Shown: positions 1-10,932, counted from the first letter of the stretch. The stretch is DNA of 64,000 nucleotides from Prolixibacteraceae bacterium UBA6029 (GCA_002429385.1 DIZL01000052.1:35827-99826); one strand, 5' to 3'. Notes: generated by a model from the sequence alone, not told the origin. Made by a program: numbers and translations.

Positions 1-2930
1 TTGCCATCGGTAACAGTAATATTGTAAGTGCCTGCTTTTAAATCGACTGGATCCTGAATGATTGATACAAATCCATCTGGTCCTGTCCATGAATAGGTAA
101 ATGGAGCTACACCGCCAGTAACTGCCAGATCAATACTGCCGGTTGAGACTCCTAAACAAAGAACATTGACTTGAGTTTTAGACAGGGTCATATCGATACA
201 ATTTACACATGTACCAGGAGCAGGGATGAATCCAGGCGTTCCTGTATTTAAGCCATCATTCAGGAATGGTTTCCACGTTACAGTACCATTCACCATTGGA
301 GGTATCGGACCAGTGGTGCCCCACCAGTTACAAGTTGCATTTAATATACCTGAACTGTTGTTTGCCAGCCAGCTTGTGGTATTGCCATTCTGGCTGAGAG
401 AGTTGTTGTGGGCATTGATTGTTGCACTTGCAGCAGTTCCCGGGTCGGTACATAATGCGCTGACCTTATATGGTGCTGTTACACTTGACGGGTTGGTTAT
501 GAAACAATTATCAACATTTGTTATTGCACCTTCCCTTACAATAATACCAAAACCATCATTGCCTCCAATTCCGTATGGATCCGATCCATTACCCGTAAGA
601 GTAGATGTTCTGACATTAACAAGGGCGTTTAAACCCCTGACATTTATACCCCTGTTAAGGTTATTGGTTAATGTATTTTCGGTAACGGTAATGTTCTGCC
701 TTGTACCTGTTCCTGTTGAGAAGTCAGCAAATGACAAACCGGCACAATCTTTAGCAATTTTACCAGTTCCGGTTACACTTACTTTATCGACAATAGCAGT
801 AATAGCTGCAGCAATATCACTTCCACCGGTAAACACATATACCCCTGCATAGAAATTGCTGTTTGGCAATGCAGAATAATTTCCGGCAAAGCCTGACATT
901 ATAACAGAACTTACGTTCAGTGTTGACGGAGCATAAGCTGTCATAGTAACAGGATCAATATTTAATGCTGCTACTCCCTGCATAACACCTGTGATAGTTC
1001 CACCGGCGATAGTTGTTGTTGGGGTGGTGTTAAGGTTGTATACCAGGTATCCGTAGTAAGAACCACTAATTGTATTGTTGCTTATTGTTGCTGCAGCAGT
1101 ACCTGTGATTTTACTTAGAAAAATTCCTGCAGTTGGAACTGAACCGGCAAGCTGGCTGCCAAGGCTAATTGCATTGTTTACAATTGTAAGTCCGAATGTT
1201 GAACTGACTGAAGTTCCGACAACATTGATACCTGAAGCGATGGCATTAATGGTATTATTATGAATATTTGCACCTGCATCTGCACCGTCTAACAAAATAC
1301 CGGTAGCATTTCCAGTACCTGTTATGTTCTTTATTTCAGCAAATACTTTTGCCCCATTTGTATTTAATGGATTATCTTTTACAAAAACACCAGCTATTTT
1401 AGAATTTACAATCTGAGTTCCGTCAATAATGTATGAACTAGTTTCAGCATTTGAATTAAAACCATCGTAATTATTGGCGAACACACCATAATCGCAATTA
1501 GTAAAGGTATTAACTCCTACTGTTACAGTTGCTGAGGTTGGATTATTCCATAGATTGATACCTGCAAATGTACCAGTTACGCTGTTGCCTGTTACTGTTA
1601 CACTGGTAGTACCTTGAACTGAACCGATCTCGATTCCACTGTTAATAGTTGAACTTAAAGTAGATTGAAGCTGATTGTTATTTATACTAAAAGTTGATGT
1701 TGAACCATAAGCCAGATTGTGCCAGATTCCTATTTTATAGGATTTAATATCATTATTAGCAAAAACCGGACTGACATTACTTGCATTAGCAATTGAATAG
1801 TTTCCAGTCTGGATACCTATTCTTACCTGATCCATGCAATTATTTGTAATATCGGTATAAGCGTTATTGTATACCAGAACCCCTGCTCCGGCACCGGAAT
1901 ATAAACCGAGTGGATTGATATTAAATAACTTGTTATGATGTACCTTATTGCCGGTTGTCATGGCACCGCCATTGCCCCAATTGTATATGTCAATGCCTCT
2001 GTCGGTAAGATTCTGAATGATATTATTCTTAATTTCAAGATTTGCAACGCCATCCCAGGCACCAATGCCCTCTATTGAATTTACAGTAACACCCTCAATT
2101 ACATAAGTACTAGACGCTCCTGAGCTACCATCAATGGTAAATCCATCAATGGTTACGTTATTTGCAGTAACGTAAATGATAGGATTACTGGCTGCACTGT
2201 TTGGATTTGCATCATTAGTTAAAGGGTAAATTCTTGATTCAGAGTTTGTACGGTTTGAGCAACCACTTTGACCAGAATTATTGCCCATCAAGGTAATAGG
2301 CTTATTTATTAGAATATCTTCATAATAATTCCCCCCAGCAACTGTAATTGTGTTTCCAGGGTTTGCAGCATCAATTGCATCCTGTATCTTGCAATATTCC
2401 AGATTAGTATTCGTATTTACTACTGGCCTTGTGGGAATTGTCCATACCAAAGGTGAGAAGATACCAGCATATACCGAAGCACCAGGTCCAGCAAATTCAC
2501 AATCTCCAGGTATTGAGCTCCATGTGAAGTTTGTTAAAGGAACCAGGGTACGATTTACTGGGAGCAAATTAAAATGCAGAGTAAATAATACATCATTATC
2601 GACAAGAGTTATACCGGTTGCTTTATTCCATCCAAGTTTAAATTGGCCAGGAATACCTATATTTATGTCAGCATCTAATGGATTAATTGCCTGATTAATA
2701 GCAACTCCAATTGGTGTCTGGTATGCAAAAACTGCAGGATCAAAATTCAATACCATCGAAATAGCTCCAACGTTTTTAAAATCGGAAACTGTAACTGGTA
2801 CATCATAGCTACCACATGTGGTTGATGTTGGAGATTGAATCGTTACGATTGGTGTTACCGCCATGCCATACAATGCAAAAAGCATGATGGCCATCACTGT
2901 CAATACTTTCAAGTATAATAGTTTTTTCAT
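1..2930 (-). CDS. Secreted cohesin / beta-helix / SprB-repeat surface protein (C-terminus outside window)
   Basis: The reading frame opens at ATG 2930..2928 and stays open to base 1, so about 976 residues are visible and the C-terminus lies off the left edge. It begins with a signal peptide (MKKLLYLKVLTVMAIMLFAL). Residues ~30-165 form a cohesin-type beta-sandwich (NVGAISMVLNFDP, then VLFTLHFN) very like one in the next gene. From ~178 (IQDAIDAANPGNTITVAGG) to ~850 runs a right-handed parallel beta-helix of short NN-turn repeats such as ITNN and ISNN. After a Cys-rich linker (~908) an SprB-type repeat starts (TGSIDLAVTGG, then AGTYNITVTDG). Family knowledge suggests a large extracellular adhesin or carbohydrate-associated protein exported by Sec, then type IX secretion. 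The sorting domain itself cannot be seen. It follows the 2108-residue protein in the same orientation. Confidence 0.8.
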   Translation of the reverse strand, partial: MKKLLYLKVLTVMAIMLFALYGMAVTPIVTIQSPTSTTCGSYDVPVTVSDFKNVGAISMVLNFDPAVFAYQTPIGVAINQAINPLDADINIGIPGQFKLGWNKATGITLVDNDVLFTLHFNLLPVNRTLVPLTNFTWSSIPGDCEFAGPGASVYAGIFSPLVWTIPTRPVVNTNTNLEYCKIQDAIDAANPGNTITVAGGNYYEDILINKPITLMGNNSGQSGCSNRTNSESRIYPLTNDANPNSAASNPIIYVTANNVTIDGFTIDGSSGASSTYVIEGVTVNSIEGIGAWDGVANLEIKNNIIQNLTDRGIDIYNWGNGGAMTTGNKVHHNKLFNINPLGLYSGAGAGVLVYNNAYTDITNNCMDQVRIGIQTGNYSIANASNVSPVFANNDIKSYKIGIWHNLAYGSTSTFSINNNQLQSTLSSTINSGIEIGSVQGTTSVTVTGNSVTGTFAGINLWNNPTSATVTVGVNTFTNCDYGVFANNYDGFNSNAETSSYIIDGTQIVNSKIAGVFVKDNPLNTNGAKVFAEIKNITGTGNATGILLDGADAGANIHNNTINAIASGINVVGTSVSSTFGLTIVNNAISLGSQLAGSVPTAGIFLSKITGTAAATISNNTISGSYYGYLVYNLNTTPTTTIAGGTITGVMQGVAALNIDPVTMTAYAPSTLNVSSVIMSGFAGNYSALPNSNFYAGVYVFTGGSDIAAAITAIVDKVSVTGTGKIAKDCAGLSFADFSTGTGTRQNITVTENTLTNNLNRGINVRGLNALVNVRTSTLTGNGSDPYGIGGNDGFGIIVREGAITNVDNCFITNPSSVTAPYKVSALCTDPGTAASATINAHNNSLSQNGNTTSWLANNSSGILNATCNWWGTTGPIPPMVNGTVTWKPFLNDGLNTGTPGFIPAPGTCVNCIDMTLSKTQVNVLCLGVSTGSIDLAVTGGVAPFTYSWTGPDGFVSIIQDPVDLKAGTYNITVTDG

Positions 2931-3430
2931 GTTTTATAATTAAAGTTAAATTTTTGTCCCTTAAGTGGGATACTGAATTAATAATGGTGATATTATAATC
3001 GAATTAAATTGGATCTGTTAGAACCACTTAACTTGTAACAGCTTGATTGAATGGGTTTAATCGTCCTTATATCAGTACGGTTTTGATTTATTACTCGCTA
3101 AAGGAGATATTGTCGATTAGGAAGAATTGAATATTTTAGGGTAATTAACCTGCCCTCGCGATAAGATTGTACCGCCGATCGGAACAACTATTATCGGCAA
3201 AAAGCATAGAGATAATTGATCCATAGTGTGGATTCGTTTAGGATGATTGAAAATGAAAATGTTTCTGGTGTAGATAGAACTATTAGGGCTATTGTGCCTT
3301 TTACCGGCTCAATCTTAGGTGATGCAGGACCTCAATAAAATCTTGTTTGATCAGGTATCTGCATCCATCTTTGATAAGTAGGACGGATTAGGGAAGCAAA
3401 ACGCTCCCCTGATCCTTTTTCCTTATTTGA
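2931..3430. other. Intergenic region between the two giant surface-protein genes
   Basis: About 500 bases without a credible ORF. The part next to 2930 is AT-rich and should hold the promoter and leader of the partial surface-protein gene, but I could not pick a convincing TAnnTTTG box. The right end holds the hairpin listed at 3385-3415. Confidence 0.5.
3385..3415 (-). terminator. Hairpin terminator after the giant T9SS protein gene
   Basis: A 13-bp stem (GGAT, one mismatch, then AGGGGAGC on the minus strand, with one G-T wobble) closes a 5-base loop 16 bases past the stop codon of the 2108-residue gene. No U-run follows on the minus strand. The T-rich tract lies on the plus-strand side, so termination efficiency is uncertain. 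Confidence 0.5.
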
Positions 3431-6400
3431 TTATTTATGAACATTTAGCTTGACAATACTCATCAATTCAACTTTATTGACGGAGAGTCTCAGTTTACCG
3501 ACGTAAATGCCTGGCCTTAATACACTGCTGTTCATCGGTATGGTATATTGCCCTGCATGCTGGTTTGCGTCTATCAGAGTCATTACCGACTGTTCCAGTT
3601 CATTGTAAACAATAATGGATACCTTGCCATCAACCGGCAGGGTATAGGCTACTGTTGTTGAGTTACTGAAAGGATTCGGATAGTTGCTTATGGTCAATCC
3701 TGTATAATCCAAATGATCAGTTATGTCCACCGTTAAATTACCCACATGGGATACCTCCAGTTTGACTCCGTTAATCACCTTGAAGTTCCCGTCTGCCAAT
3801 TCATTCAGCGGATCGAACGCAAGGGCCAGATCGATGGATTGACCAGGCGTGAAGGTTTCAGTAGTCATGAGTTTCAGGGTAAGCAAACTGCTGTTTTCTG
3901 CCACATATACCGGTGTTGAAGAATACCAGCCAATCCGGAGTTCATCACCATTTACTGCCCAATCTGCAGCAACCGGACTTCCATTCACCAATACATCCTG
4001 AACATTTACAAGGCCGGAAGGTATCCTGAGGATCATTGAAACTGCACCTAACTCCATCGACGTACCTGTCCGCAATAGAAGTTCAAACTTCTGATTGACT
4101 CCTACCTGCATGTTACCGGCAGAAATAAGCATCAGTGACGAACTGGTCGATTTTGTTTTGGTTGGGGTAAAGCTACCGTTAAAGTCGCCTGTACACATTC
4201 CGTAGAGGTCATAACCAACTTCACTTGCTCCGCTAAGAGTGACATTGAAGTTTGCCGGTTTAGGAGTACTGAAATTATTATTAATTGTAACACCCTTTTC
4301 CCAATATACCCATGGGGCTTTGTCGAATGCCAAACCATTAACGAAGAATTTCTGGATCCTTAGTGCATCGTTAGTATTAATGTATAAATTATTCTCTGCT
4401 ACATCACCAGCCAGGAATTGGACATATTCGATTGTTCCTCCTGAAGTTACCCAGGCATTTGCAATTGCAGCATCGGTAGAGTTGATATAACCCACGTCCT
4501 TTTTATTGTCGGTTACAGCAATTGTATAAAGACCATCGTGGAGACCCGTAAACGAATATTTGCCGTCCACATCGGTAACGACCTTTGCATTTCCCGGACT
4601 TAAGGTCAATTCAACCAGGTTCATTGGTGTCTCCGCAGGGTTGTTGTACTTTAGGGTTCCGCTGATGGAGCAAGTGTTCACAGTAATAGTCTTGTCATCA
4701 AAAGTGCTGAAGTAAACCGGAACTCCTCCGGGACCGGCATATTCGCATTCAGCCGTTACATGGCTCCAGGTCAGCGAAGTGTTAGTTTCTGAAGCAACGG
4801 TGGGCAATGTCGAAAAATGCAAAGTGAACAATACAGCATCTTTAGACAGGTTAATTCCAATACCACTGTATGAGAAAGAGAACTGTCCGATAGCATTGTT
4901 GCCATCGAAAATTGGTTCCTTAATCAACGGATTGATATCGGCGCTCTGGTAAGCCATAACGAGCGGATCATAATTCAACTTCAGCGAAATGGCTCCAACA
5001 TTGGTGAAATCCTGAACTGTAACATCAACCTTGTAAACTCCGCATGAAACCTGGCTGGCTGCCTGGATGATTGTGTTTGGAGTTTGTAGTACCGTAACTG
5101 AACCAGCCGGACTCGTACAGCCGTTTAACGTTTGGGTAACGGTGTATATACCACCTGTGCTAACCGTAATCGATGGACTTATTTCATTCGTGCTCCACAA
5201 TAAGTCTCCGGTGTAATTTCCGGCAGTAAGCATTGAAGTTCCATTAAAATTATCTACAATATCAACTATTGGTGCTGTTGGAATCGGATTGAAGTTTACA
5301 ATCATTTTATCGCTCACATTCGCACAAGGAGCGGCACCTATTATTGTATAGGTCAACTCGACTGAACCTGCTAATTTTTCAGCGACTGTCGGAGTATATA
5401 CGTCACCTAACCAAGAACCGGTTCCACCCGTCCAAACTCCTGTTGTGGCACCGCCACCAACAGAATATCCAGTCATTTTAACAGTTATTATATCGGCACA
5501 TACTGTTTGATCATTTCCTGCATTAATCGTTGGTGTAGGCTTAACAGTGAAAATTGTTTCCATATCGAATATTATGGTACAACCATTAACCGACACGGTG
5601 TTTACCATGAAATTATAAGTGCCGGCTGGATAGGTTTCTGCAGGGAATGTAAAGGTTCCGTCAGTCTGAGTCATCGCAGTTATTGTTCCTTTAATATTAC
5701 CTGGATTTAGAGTGTAAGTAAAGGTAGTGTTGACTGAAGGAATCAATCCTGTTGTAGTGAATGATAAATTCTCTTCTGCACAGGCCAATGATATTGAAGG
5801 TGTCACACTAGTAAGTGTAATTTCTACAGGCTCAATGATTGTTACACTTCCTGTAGCTGGAGTACATTCATAATCATTTGTTACTGAATAATTATATATC
5901 CCTGCTGTCAAACCACTAAGGTTCTGATTATTTTCCTGACCTGAAGGTATTGCTCCGTCATTTGTAGTCCAGGTATAAACATATGAATTCCAGGAATATC
6001 CACCGCTTATTGTACCTAGTGTGATCGAACCATTACTGCCACCATTACATGATACATCTGTCTTGCTGATATCGCCAACGGCAATTGCATCAGGTTGTAA
6101 GATTGTTACTGTTTCTGATGTTGCGGAACAACCGTTACGATCTGTTACAGTAACCGTATAGACTCCTGCTGCAAGATTAGCAGTAACTGTCGTTTGTCCT
6201 AACGGATCACTCCATAAGTAGGCATAAGGCTCTGTACCCCCTGAAGCTGCTATAGTAGCATCTCCAGTATTGCTGCCATGACAAGCTGCATCCATCCATT
6301 CAACTATGCCTGAGACTAATAAGTCAGGCTCTGAGATCACAAACGTTACAGGGGTTGCAATACATACATCTCCTGTATTTCCCCCAGGGTTAGTCGCGGT

Positions 6401-9400
6401 AACGGTGTAAGTTCCCGGTGCAAGGTTGTCTGCACCTACGGTTTTTCCGTCTGCATCTTTTATAACTACCGTTCCGTTTGATGTTGAACTGATAAAGCCA
6501 TCGGCTGAACCGTTACATGAAACATTGGTTGCTGTTGCTGTTAAGGTAACTGCATCAGGTTGAGTAATTGTGACTACAACCGGAGTAGCTGAACATGTTG
6601 CTGCCTGGTTGCCTGGGCTGGTTGCATACACGGTGTATGTCCCAGGGGCAAGTCCTTTTGCTGATGTGACGTTTCCGTCTGCATCTTTTATAACTACCGT
6701 TCCGTTTGATGTTGAACTGATAAAGCCATCGGCTGAACCGTTACATGAAACATTGGTTGCTATTGCTGTTAAGGTAACTGCATCAGGTTGAGTAATTGTG
6801 AAATTATTAATTTCAAATATACAATCGTTGGCATCTTTAACTTTAACTGGATAAGTTGCTGCAGTCAAACCAGTAAATACATTACTGATCTGATAATTGG
6901 TTCCATTATCTTTTGAATATTGAAGACTACCTGTTCCGCCAGCAGCCGTTATCGTGATCTGACCATCGTTACCGCCATAACAACTTACATTGGTATGGGT
7001 TTCACTGGCTGTAATAGCCGAAGGAGTTGTAATTGTTATCGGTGTCGCTATTGATGGACAAAGTGTAGCATCTTTTACTACAATCTGGTAATCACCTGGT
7101 GCCAGATTACTGAAAACATTACTCGTCTGGAAATTGCTACCATTATCTTTTGAATATTGTATCGTTCCAGTTCCGCTTGCAGTTAACGTTATCTCTCCAT
7201 CAGATGCTGTTGCGCAGCTAATATCTGAACCATGATAACTGGTCTTTATAACGCTGCTGATTATTGGCAGATCGTTTACTGTTACAGTAGTCTCAACACT
7301 CACCGTATTGGGGCAATTAGGCGTAACACCTTTGTCTGTAATGGAAGTTAATGTATAATTTGTAGATGGAGCGGATGGTATGACACTAACCGTTCCTCCG
7401 CTGGCGATATCGGAATAAGTGGTTCCATTAATAACCAAGTCAAAAGGCCCGGTGCCTGAAGTTTTGGTAAATGTCAGGAGAGCATTGCTTCCCAAACAGA
7501 CAGGCCCGTTGTTGCTTAATGTCCCTGTTGACAATGCGTTTATGGTTACCGCATAATTTGCCGATATTGCAGTGCAGTGATTTGGACTACCATCAGTAAC
7601 CGTATAGGTAATATTGGCGATTCCTGGTGATATTGGTGATACAACACCTGTATTGCTAACAGTCGCTTTTGAAACATCCGATGAAGCCCAGGTATAAGAT
7701 AGTGTTCCTGTTCCACTTGCATTTGAAGTCAATGCTAAGGTGTTACCCATACAAACTGCATTTCCTCCGGAAATTGTACCGGCAGTTGGCAAATTATTAA
7801 CCGTTACTGCAACGTTACTGGTGTTTATACAACCATTACTACTCGTTACTGTCACTTGATAATTAGTTGGAACTATGGGCGAAACAGTAATATTGTTATT
7901 AGTTACCAAAGGCGTAACTGCTGTGCCTGGAAGACCAGCAGAAGTCCCGGAAGGTGTTGCAGTCCATGAGTAAGAATTTATCCCTATTGCCTGAACCTGA
8001 AAGTTATCAAGATTTAAACTTACACTACCATTTGTTGCACCGCTTGCAGAAACCTGAAAGGCTAAAGAATTTGGATTGTCGATGCTGCCTGGCAATGTGA
8101 ATAGTGCTTCTGCGTAATTTCCACTATTTCCTATTGTGGATGAGCCTATATTCGTAAAAGCTCCATCATTTAAACTATACAGCAAATTAACTGTTTTATA
8201 ACCCGCTGTTCCTAATGATGATATCTGAAAATATACCTTGAATGTTTTATATTTTGAAAGCGCAGAGCTACCTGTTAATGAGAATGTCCAGCCCTTACTC
8301 GAATTAATTACACTATTCAAATGAAGCGCATTTCCACTTGTTGAATTAGCTGTAAAAGCATTTGCACCAGTTGCAGTAGCTGAACTACTGGTTAAAAAAC
8401 CGTCAGTGCCTGTGACGACACTCGTAATCCCCAAAGCAAGCGAAGGACTTAATGCCCCATAGGAATTTCCACTGTTAAAATCATAATTAACAATAGTAGT
8501 AGCCGTTGCGGCAGGCGCCGTTACCACCAGGTTGCTTGAACTTCCCATACAAATAACTGAAGGAGTTGCTGTAATTGAAGTAATGGTTGGCAATTCATTT
8601 ACCCTAAATGTTCCGTTATTATATGTTATGTTGTAGTTACCTATTCCTATACCTGCTGCTGCAGATGGAATAATGCTATAAGGTGATCCAGCAATAGTTG
8701 CAGACGATGGAGTTCCTGCACTGCTTAATGTAACACTTGATACAGTATTTTCATTTACTAAACCACTTGTGGTAAATTCATTTCCGGCAAAGGTGAATGT
8801 CTGACCTAAGCACTTTGATTGATTTGTGGCGGTAATGGTTAATGCTTTTTTGTTAATTGTAAAAATCCCATCACAAGTCTTTGTATTAGATCCAGTCGCA
8901 GTAACTGTGAAAGAAGAATTTGTTACTGCAACAGCATTTGTAGTAGTAGTTAAAGTGAGAGTAGATGTCTTGACGTCTACTTCATTTAAAGCATTACCAA
9001 AATTCACTGGTGATGGATCAAAGGCGGCTGTTACTCCAGTAGGAAGAGTAGATATAGATAAAGTTGCAGCCATATTATACCCATGAGAACTTTTTGTTAC
9101 AGTAATTGTATAAGTAATTGTTCCTGCAGTACCGTAATTAGTATTTCTGCTAGCTGTTGATATTGTAACGCTTGACAAAGTAGTTGCAGCATCCGTATAA
9201 GTTGTCTCAGCATGCTTACCAGATGTTTTTCCCGTAGCTGTCAATAAAAACGTTTCGCCTAAATCCCATGAGGCAACCTGGTAAGTTACATCCTGAATGT
9301 TTCCAGATCCATCAGCAAGGATATTTACATACTGTGTAGGATGGTTGGTAAATACCGTATGCTTAATGACACAGGCCACCGTTTCGCCGGCCTGCCAACC

Positions 9401-9757
9401 AGCACCCCTAATGGTAACAGTTTCGCCCGGTGCATAATCAGTTTTATCGGTTGTCACGGTCTGTGACATCGCCATCGTTCCCGACAGCAAAAACATGGCT
9501 ATCAGCAAGGCAAAGAACAGGACAGTTTTTGTGAACAACATTTGCACCAACGAATCGGGACGGGCAATTGGGTTAGGTTCACGGACAATTGCGCCAGCAG
9601 TAGCAAAAATTGCTTTATTTGTTGTCCGGTCAGCCAGTTGGCTGACAGATTGAATAAGGTAAAGTGATTTCATATCAATAGTTTTTTGGTTAAATTCAGA
9701 GTAGGTGTTCCCGGCAGAGAGACCCGTAGGGACTGGTAAAAAGTAATTGTGCTTCAT
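3431..9757 (-). CDS. Giant multidomain T9SS-sorted surface protein (MBG, Big_2, SprB repeats, cohesin, dockerin-like)
   Basis: The 2108-residue protein has an unusually long N-terminus. The hydrophobic signal core (MLFTKTVLFFALLIAMFLLS) starts only at Met73, so 9541 or Met29 are alternative starts. Domains in order: an all-beta DKTDYAPGETVTI module (~105-190), an MBG-like module (~303-387), Ig/Big_2-like modules with conserved Cys pairs, and several SprB repeats (VSCNGSADG, VSCYGGNDG). Next come a cohesin-type domain (~1560-1692), a carboxypeptidase-regulatory-like segment followed by a dockerin-like stretch (~1750-1810, two NT/NS-D-A motifs), and a second cohesin-like fold. A type IX sorting domain (~2014-2108: SNYPNPF, then GQYTIP, GIYVGKL) ends the protein. 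Role inferred: cell-surface adhesin or motility-type filament protein. Two adjacent SprB-like units are nearly identical at the DNA level. Confidence 0.88.
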   Translation of the reverse strand: MKHNYFLPVPTGLSAGNTYSEFNQKTIDMKSLYLIQSVSQLADRTTNKAIFATAGAIVREPNPIARPDSLVQMLFTKTVLFFALLIAMFLLSGTMAMSQTVTTDKTDYAPGETVTIRGAGWQAGETVACVIKHTVFTNHPTQYVNILADGSGNIQDVTYQVASWDLGETFLLTATGKTSGKHAETTYTDAATTLSSVTISTASRNTNYGTAGTITYTITVTKSSHGYNMAATLSISTLPTGVTAAFDPSPVNFGNALNEVDVKTSTLTLTTTTNAVAVTNSSFTVTATGSNTKTCDGIFTINKKALTITATNQSKCLGQTFTFAGNEFTTSGLVNENTVSSVTLSSAGTPSSATIAGSPYSIIPSAAAGIGIGNYNITYNNGTFRVNELPTITSITATPSVICMGSSSNLVVTAPAATATTIVNYDFNSGNSYGALSPSLALGITSVVTGTDGFLTSSSATATGANAFTANSTSGNALHLNSVINSSKGWTFSLTGSSALSKYKTFKVYFQISSLGTAGYKTVNLLYSLNDGAFTNIGSSTIGNSGNYAEALFTLPGSIDNPNSLAFQVSASGATNGSVSLNLDNFQVQAIGINSYSWTATPSGTSAGLPGTAVTPLVTNNNITVSPIVPTNYQVTVTSSNGCINTSNVAVTVNNLPTAGTISGGNAVCMGNTLALTSNASGTGTLSYTWASSDVSKATVSNTGVVSPISPGIANITYTVTDGSPNHCTAISANYAVTINALSTGTLSNNGPVCLGSNALLTFTKTSGTGPFDLVINGTTYSDIASGGTVSVIPSAPSTNYTLTSITDKGVTPNCPNTVSVETTVTVNDLPIISSVIKTSYHGSDISCATASDGEITLTASGTGTIQYSKDNGSNFQTSNVFSNLAPGDYQIVVKDATLCPSIATPITITTPSAITASETHTNVSCYGGNDGQITITAAGGTGSLQYSKDNGTNYQISNVFTGLTAATYPVKVKDANDCIFEINNFTITQPDAVTLTAIATNVSCNGSADGFISSTSNGTVVIKDADGNVTSAKGLAPGTYTVYATSPGNQAATCSATPVVVTITQPDAVTLTATATNVSCNGSADGFISSTSNGTVVIKDADGKTVGADNLAPGTYTVTATNPGGNTGDVCIATPVTFVISEPDLLVSGIVEWMDAACHGSNTGDATIAASGGTEPYAYLWSDPLGQTTVTANLAAGVYTVTVTDRNGCSATSETVTILQPDAIAVGDISKTDVSCNGGSNGSITLGTISGGYSWNSYVYTWTTNDGAIPSGQENNQNLSGLTAGIYNYSVTNDYECTPATGSVTIIEPVEITLTSVTPSISLACAEENLSFTTTGLIPSVNTTFTYTLNPGNIKGTITAMTQTDGTFTFPAETYPAGTYNFMVNTVSVNGCTIIFDMETIFTVKPTPTINAGNDQTVCADIITVKMTGYSVGGGATTGVWTGGTGSWLGDVYTPTVAEKLAGSVELTYTIIGAAPCANVSDKMIVNFNPIPTAPIVDIVDNFNGTSMLTAGNYTGDLLWSTNEISPSITVSTGGIYTVTQTLNGCTSPAGSVTVLQTPNTIIQAASQVSCGVYKVDVTVQDFTNVGAISLKLNYDPLVMAYQSADINPLIKEPIFDGNNAIGQFSFSYSGIGINLSKDAVLFTLHFSTLPTVASETNTSLTWSHVTAECEYAGPGGVPVYFSTFDDKTITVNTCSISGTLKYNNPAETPMNLVELTLSPGNAKVVTDVDGKYSFTGLHDGLYTIAVTDNKKDVGYINSTDAAIANAWVTSGGTIEYVQFLAGDVAENNLYINTNDALRIQKFFVNGLAFDKAPWVYWEKGVTINNNFSTPKPANFNVTLSGASEVGYDLYGMCTGDFNGSFTPTKTKSTSSSLMLISAGNMQVGVNQKFELLLRTGTSMELGAVSMILRIPSGLVNVQDVLVNGSPVAADWAVNGDELRIGWYSSTPVYVAENSSLLTLKLMTTETFTPGQSIDLALAFDPLNELADGNFKVINGVKLEVSHVGNLTVDITDHLDYTGLTISNYPNPFSNSTTVAYTLPVDGKVSIIVYNELEQSVMTLIDANQHAGQYTIPMNSSVLRPGIYVGKLRLSVNKVELMSIVKLNVHK
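6444..6801. repeat. Recent internal duplication in the giant surface-protein gene (130-bp units)
   Basis: Bases 6444-6573 and 6672-6801 are identical except for one G/A difference, at a period of 228 bases (76 codons). They encode successive SprB-type repeats containing VSCNGSADGFISSTSNG. The spacers between them differ, so the conserved block looks freshly duplicated or gene-converted. Confidence 0.9.
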
Positions 9758-10932
9758 GGAATTGGTTTTATGTATTTAGGAAATTGTCATTGTCTGCCCG
9801 ACATAGTCGGGGGAAAAGCGATGCTCTGAGTGATTGGTGCATCAGGCTTGTCGAAATGTCGTAAGGCTAGGAATCAGTTTGGTGGAGTTCAACCCTGCCC
9901 ATCCTGATAACCATATGCACAGGCGGGGGTTGCACTCTCTAAAATGAAATCCTCTATGAACGAACCACTTAAACGCTAATGTTTTTATGCTGAAGAAGCC
10001 AGCGGGCTAGTGATATTAAGGTTAAGGAACATGGGGTTGATCTGAGTTACTAAGAGGTTTAAATATTTCTATGTGTTCTATGTGTTTATTTTTTCTTGGT
10101 TTATATTTAAACCATTCGTTGCAAGGGCTTATAAAACTGCCCGGGTTTAGAGGCCGGGCAGGTTTCACAAAATGCAGAAGCGAGCGCTTCTTAAGAATAT
10201 AACGGGAATTTAGGGAAACAGAATATCAAATTACAACAATTTTAAGCTGCTAACTAATGGTTCACCAGCTGAGTAAGCGGCGAAACGAACCCCGAATCAT
10301 CGGGGTTCATTCACCGAATTAATCAAAAACTTACCATGAGAAAGCGTAGATAGATTATTTATCAGGGATTCCACCCCCTTATCACTTCAAAGCGCCTGGA
10401 CCCGTAATCGTTAAGACATCCGATCAGCAAGGATGGGATATTTAACGCTTCGAAAGATTACGGGTTGAATGACGGAAATTTGATGCTTATCGGCTGACAG
10501 AACCACAAAGTAAATCCTACTGCCAACCACAATTGACTGTGGCAACACCGATGAAATAATGATTTGAAATATATCCTGAAGAATCTAAATCACGAATCAA
10601 TAAATTCCTCCGATCAAAAAGAGAAGCAATCAAACATTAACTATCTGTTAAGTTCAATTGCCATGATTAAATTTACGACACTATATTCTAATTTAAATAT
10701 AAAATGTTAAAAATTATTGCAATTTGTTTTCAGTCTAAATAACAAACTATTAAATATATGGGGTTACCTCATCACCAGCTATTTCAACAACAGAAGAACC
10801 ATTTATACTTCATGGGTTTTTAGGTCGCCTGCAACCAATTTCATCAATTTCCAGGGTATAACTATTCAAAATTCGGGTATTTAAACTGTAAAATGGTATA
10901 CAGGATTGAACATTTGCTATACTCCGAAAAGA
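9758..10932. other. Long non-coding region rich in small palindromes
   Basis: No ORF here looks real. Visible structures: CCCGAC-ATA-GTCGGG hairpin at 9797-9811; a half copy of the nested repeat family at 10034-10056 (GGGGTTGA, then GAGTTACTAAG); a 12-bp stem with one mismatch at 10133-10165 built on CTGCCCGG/CCGGGCAG. Also a GAACCCCGA/TCGGGGTTC hairpin at 10287-10308, and a nested hairpin at 10400-10465 (ACCCGTAATC, GTTAA and ATCC, each with its partner). The region precedes the giant surface-protein gene and may hold its promoter. Confidence 0.55.

Noticed and set aside
226..852. 208-codon plus-strand ORF at the left edge
   Set aside because: It is the antisense shadow of the beta-helix/SprB surface-protein gene, whose minus-strand frame is coherent over all 2930 bases.
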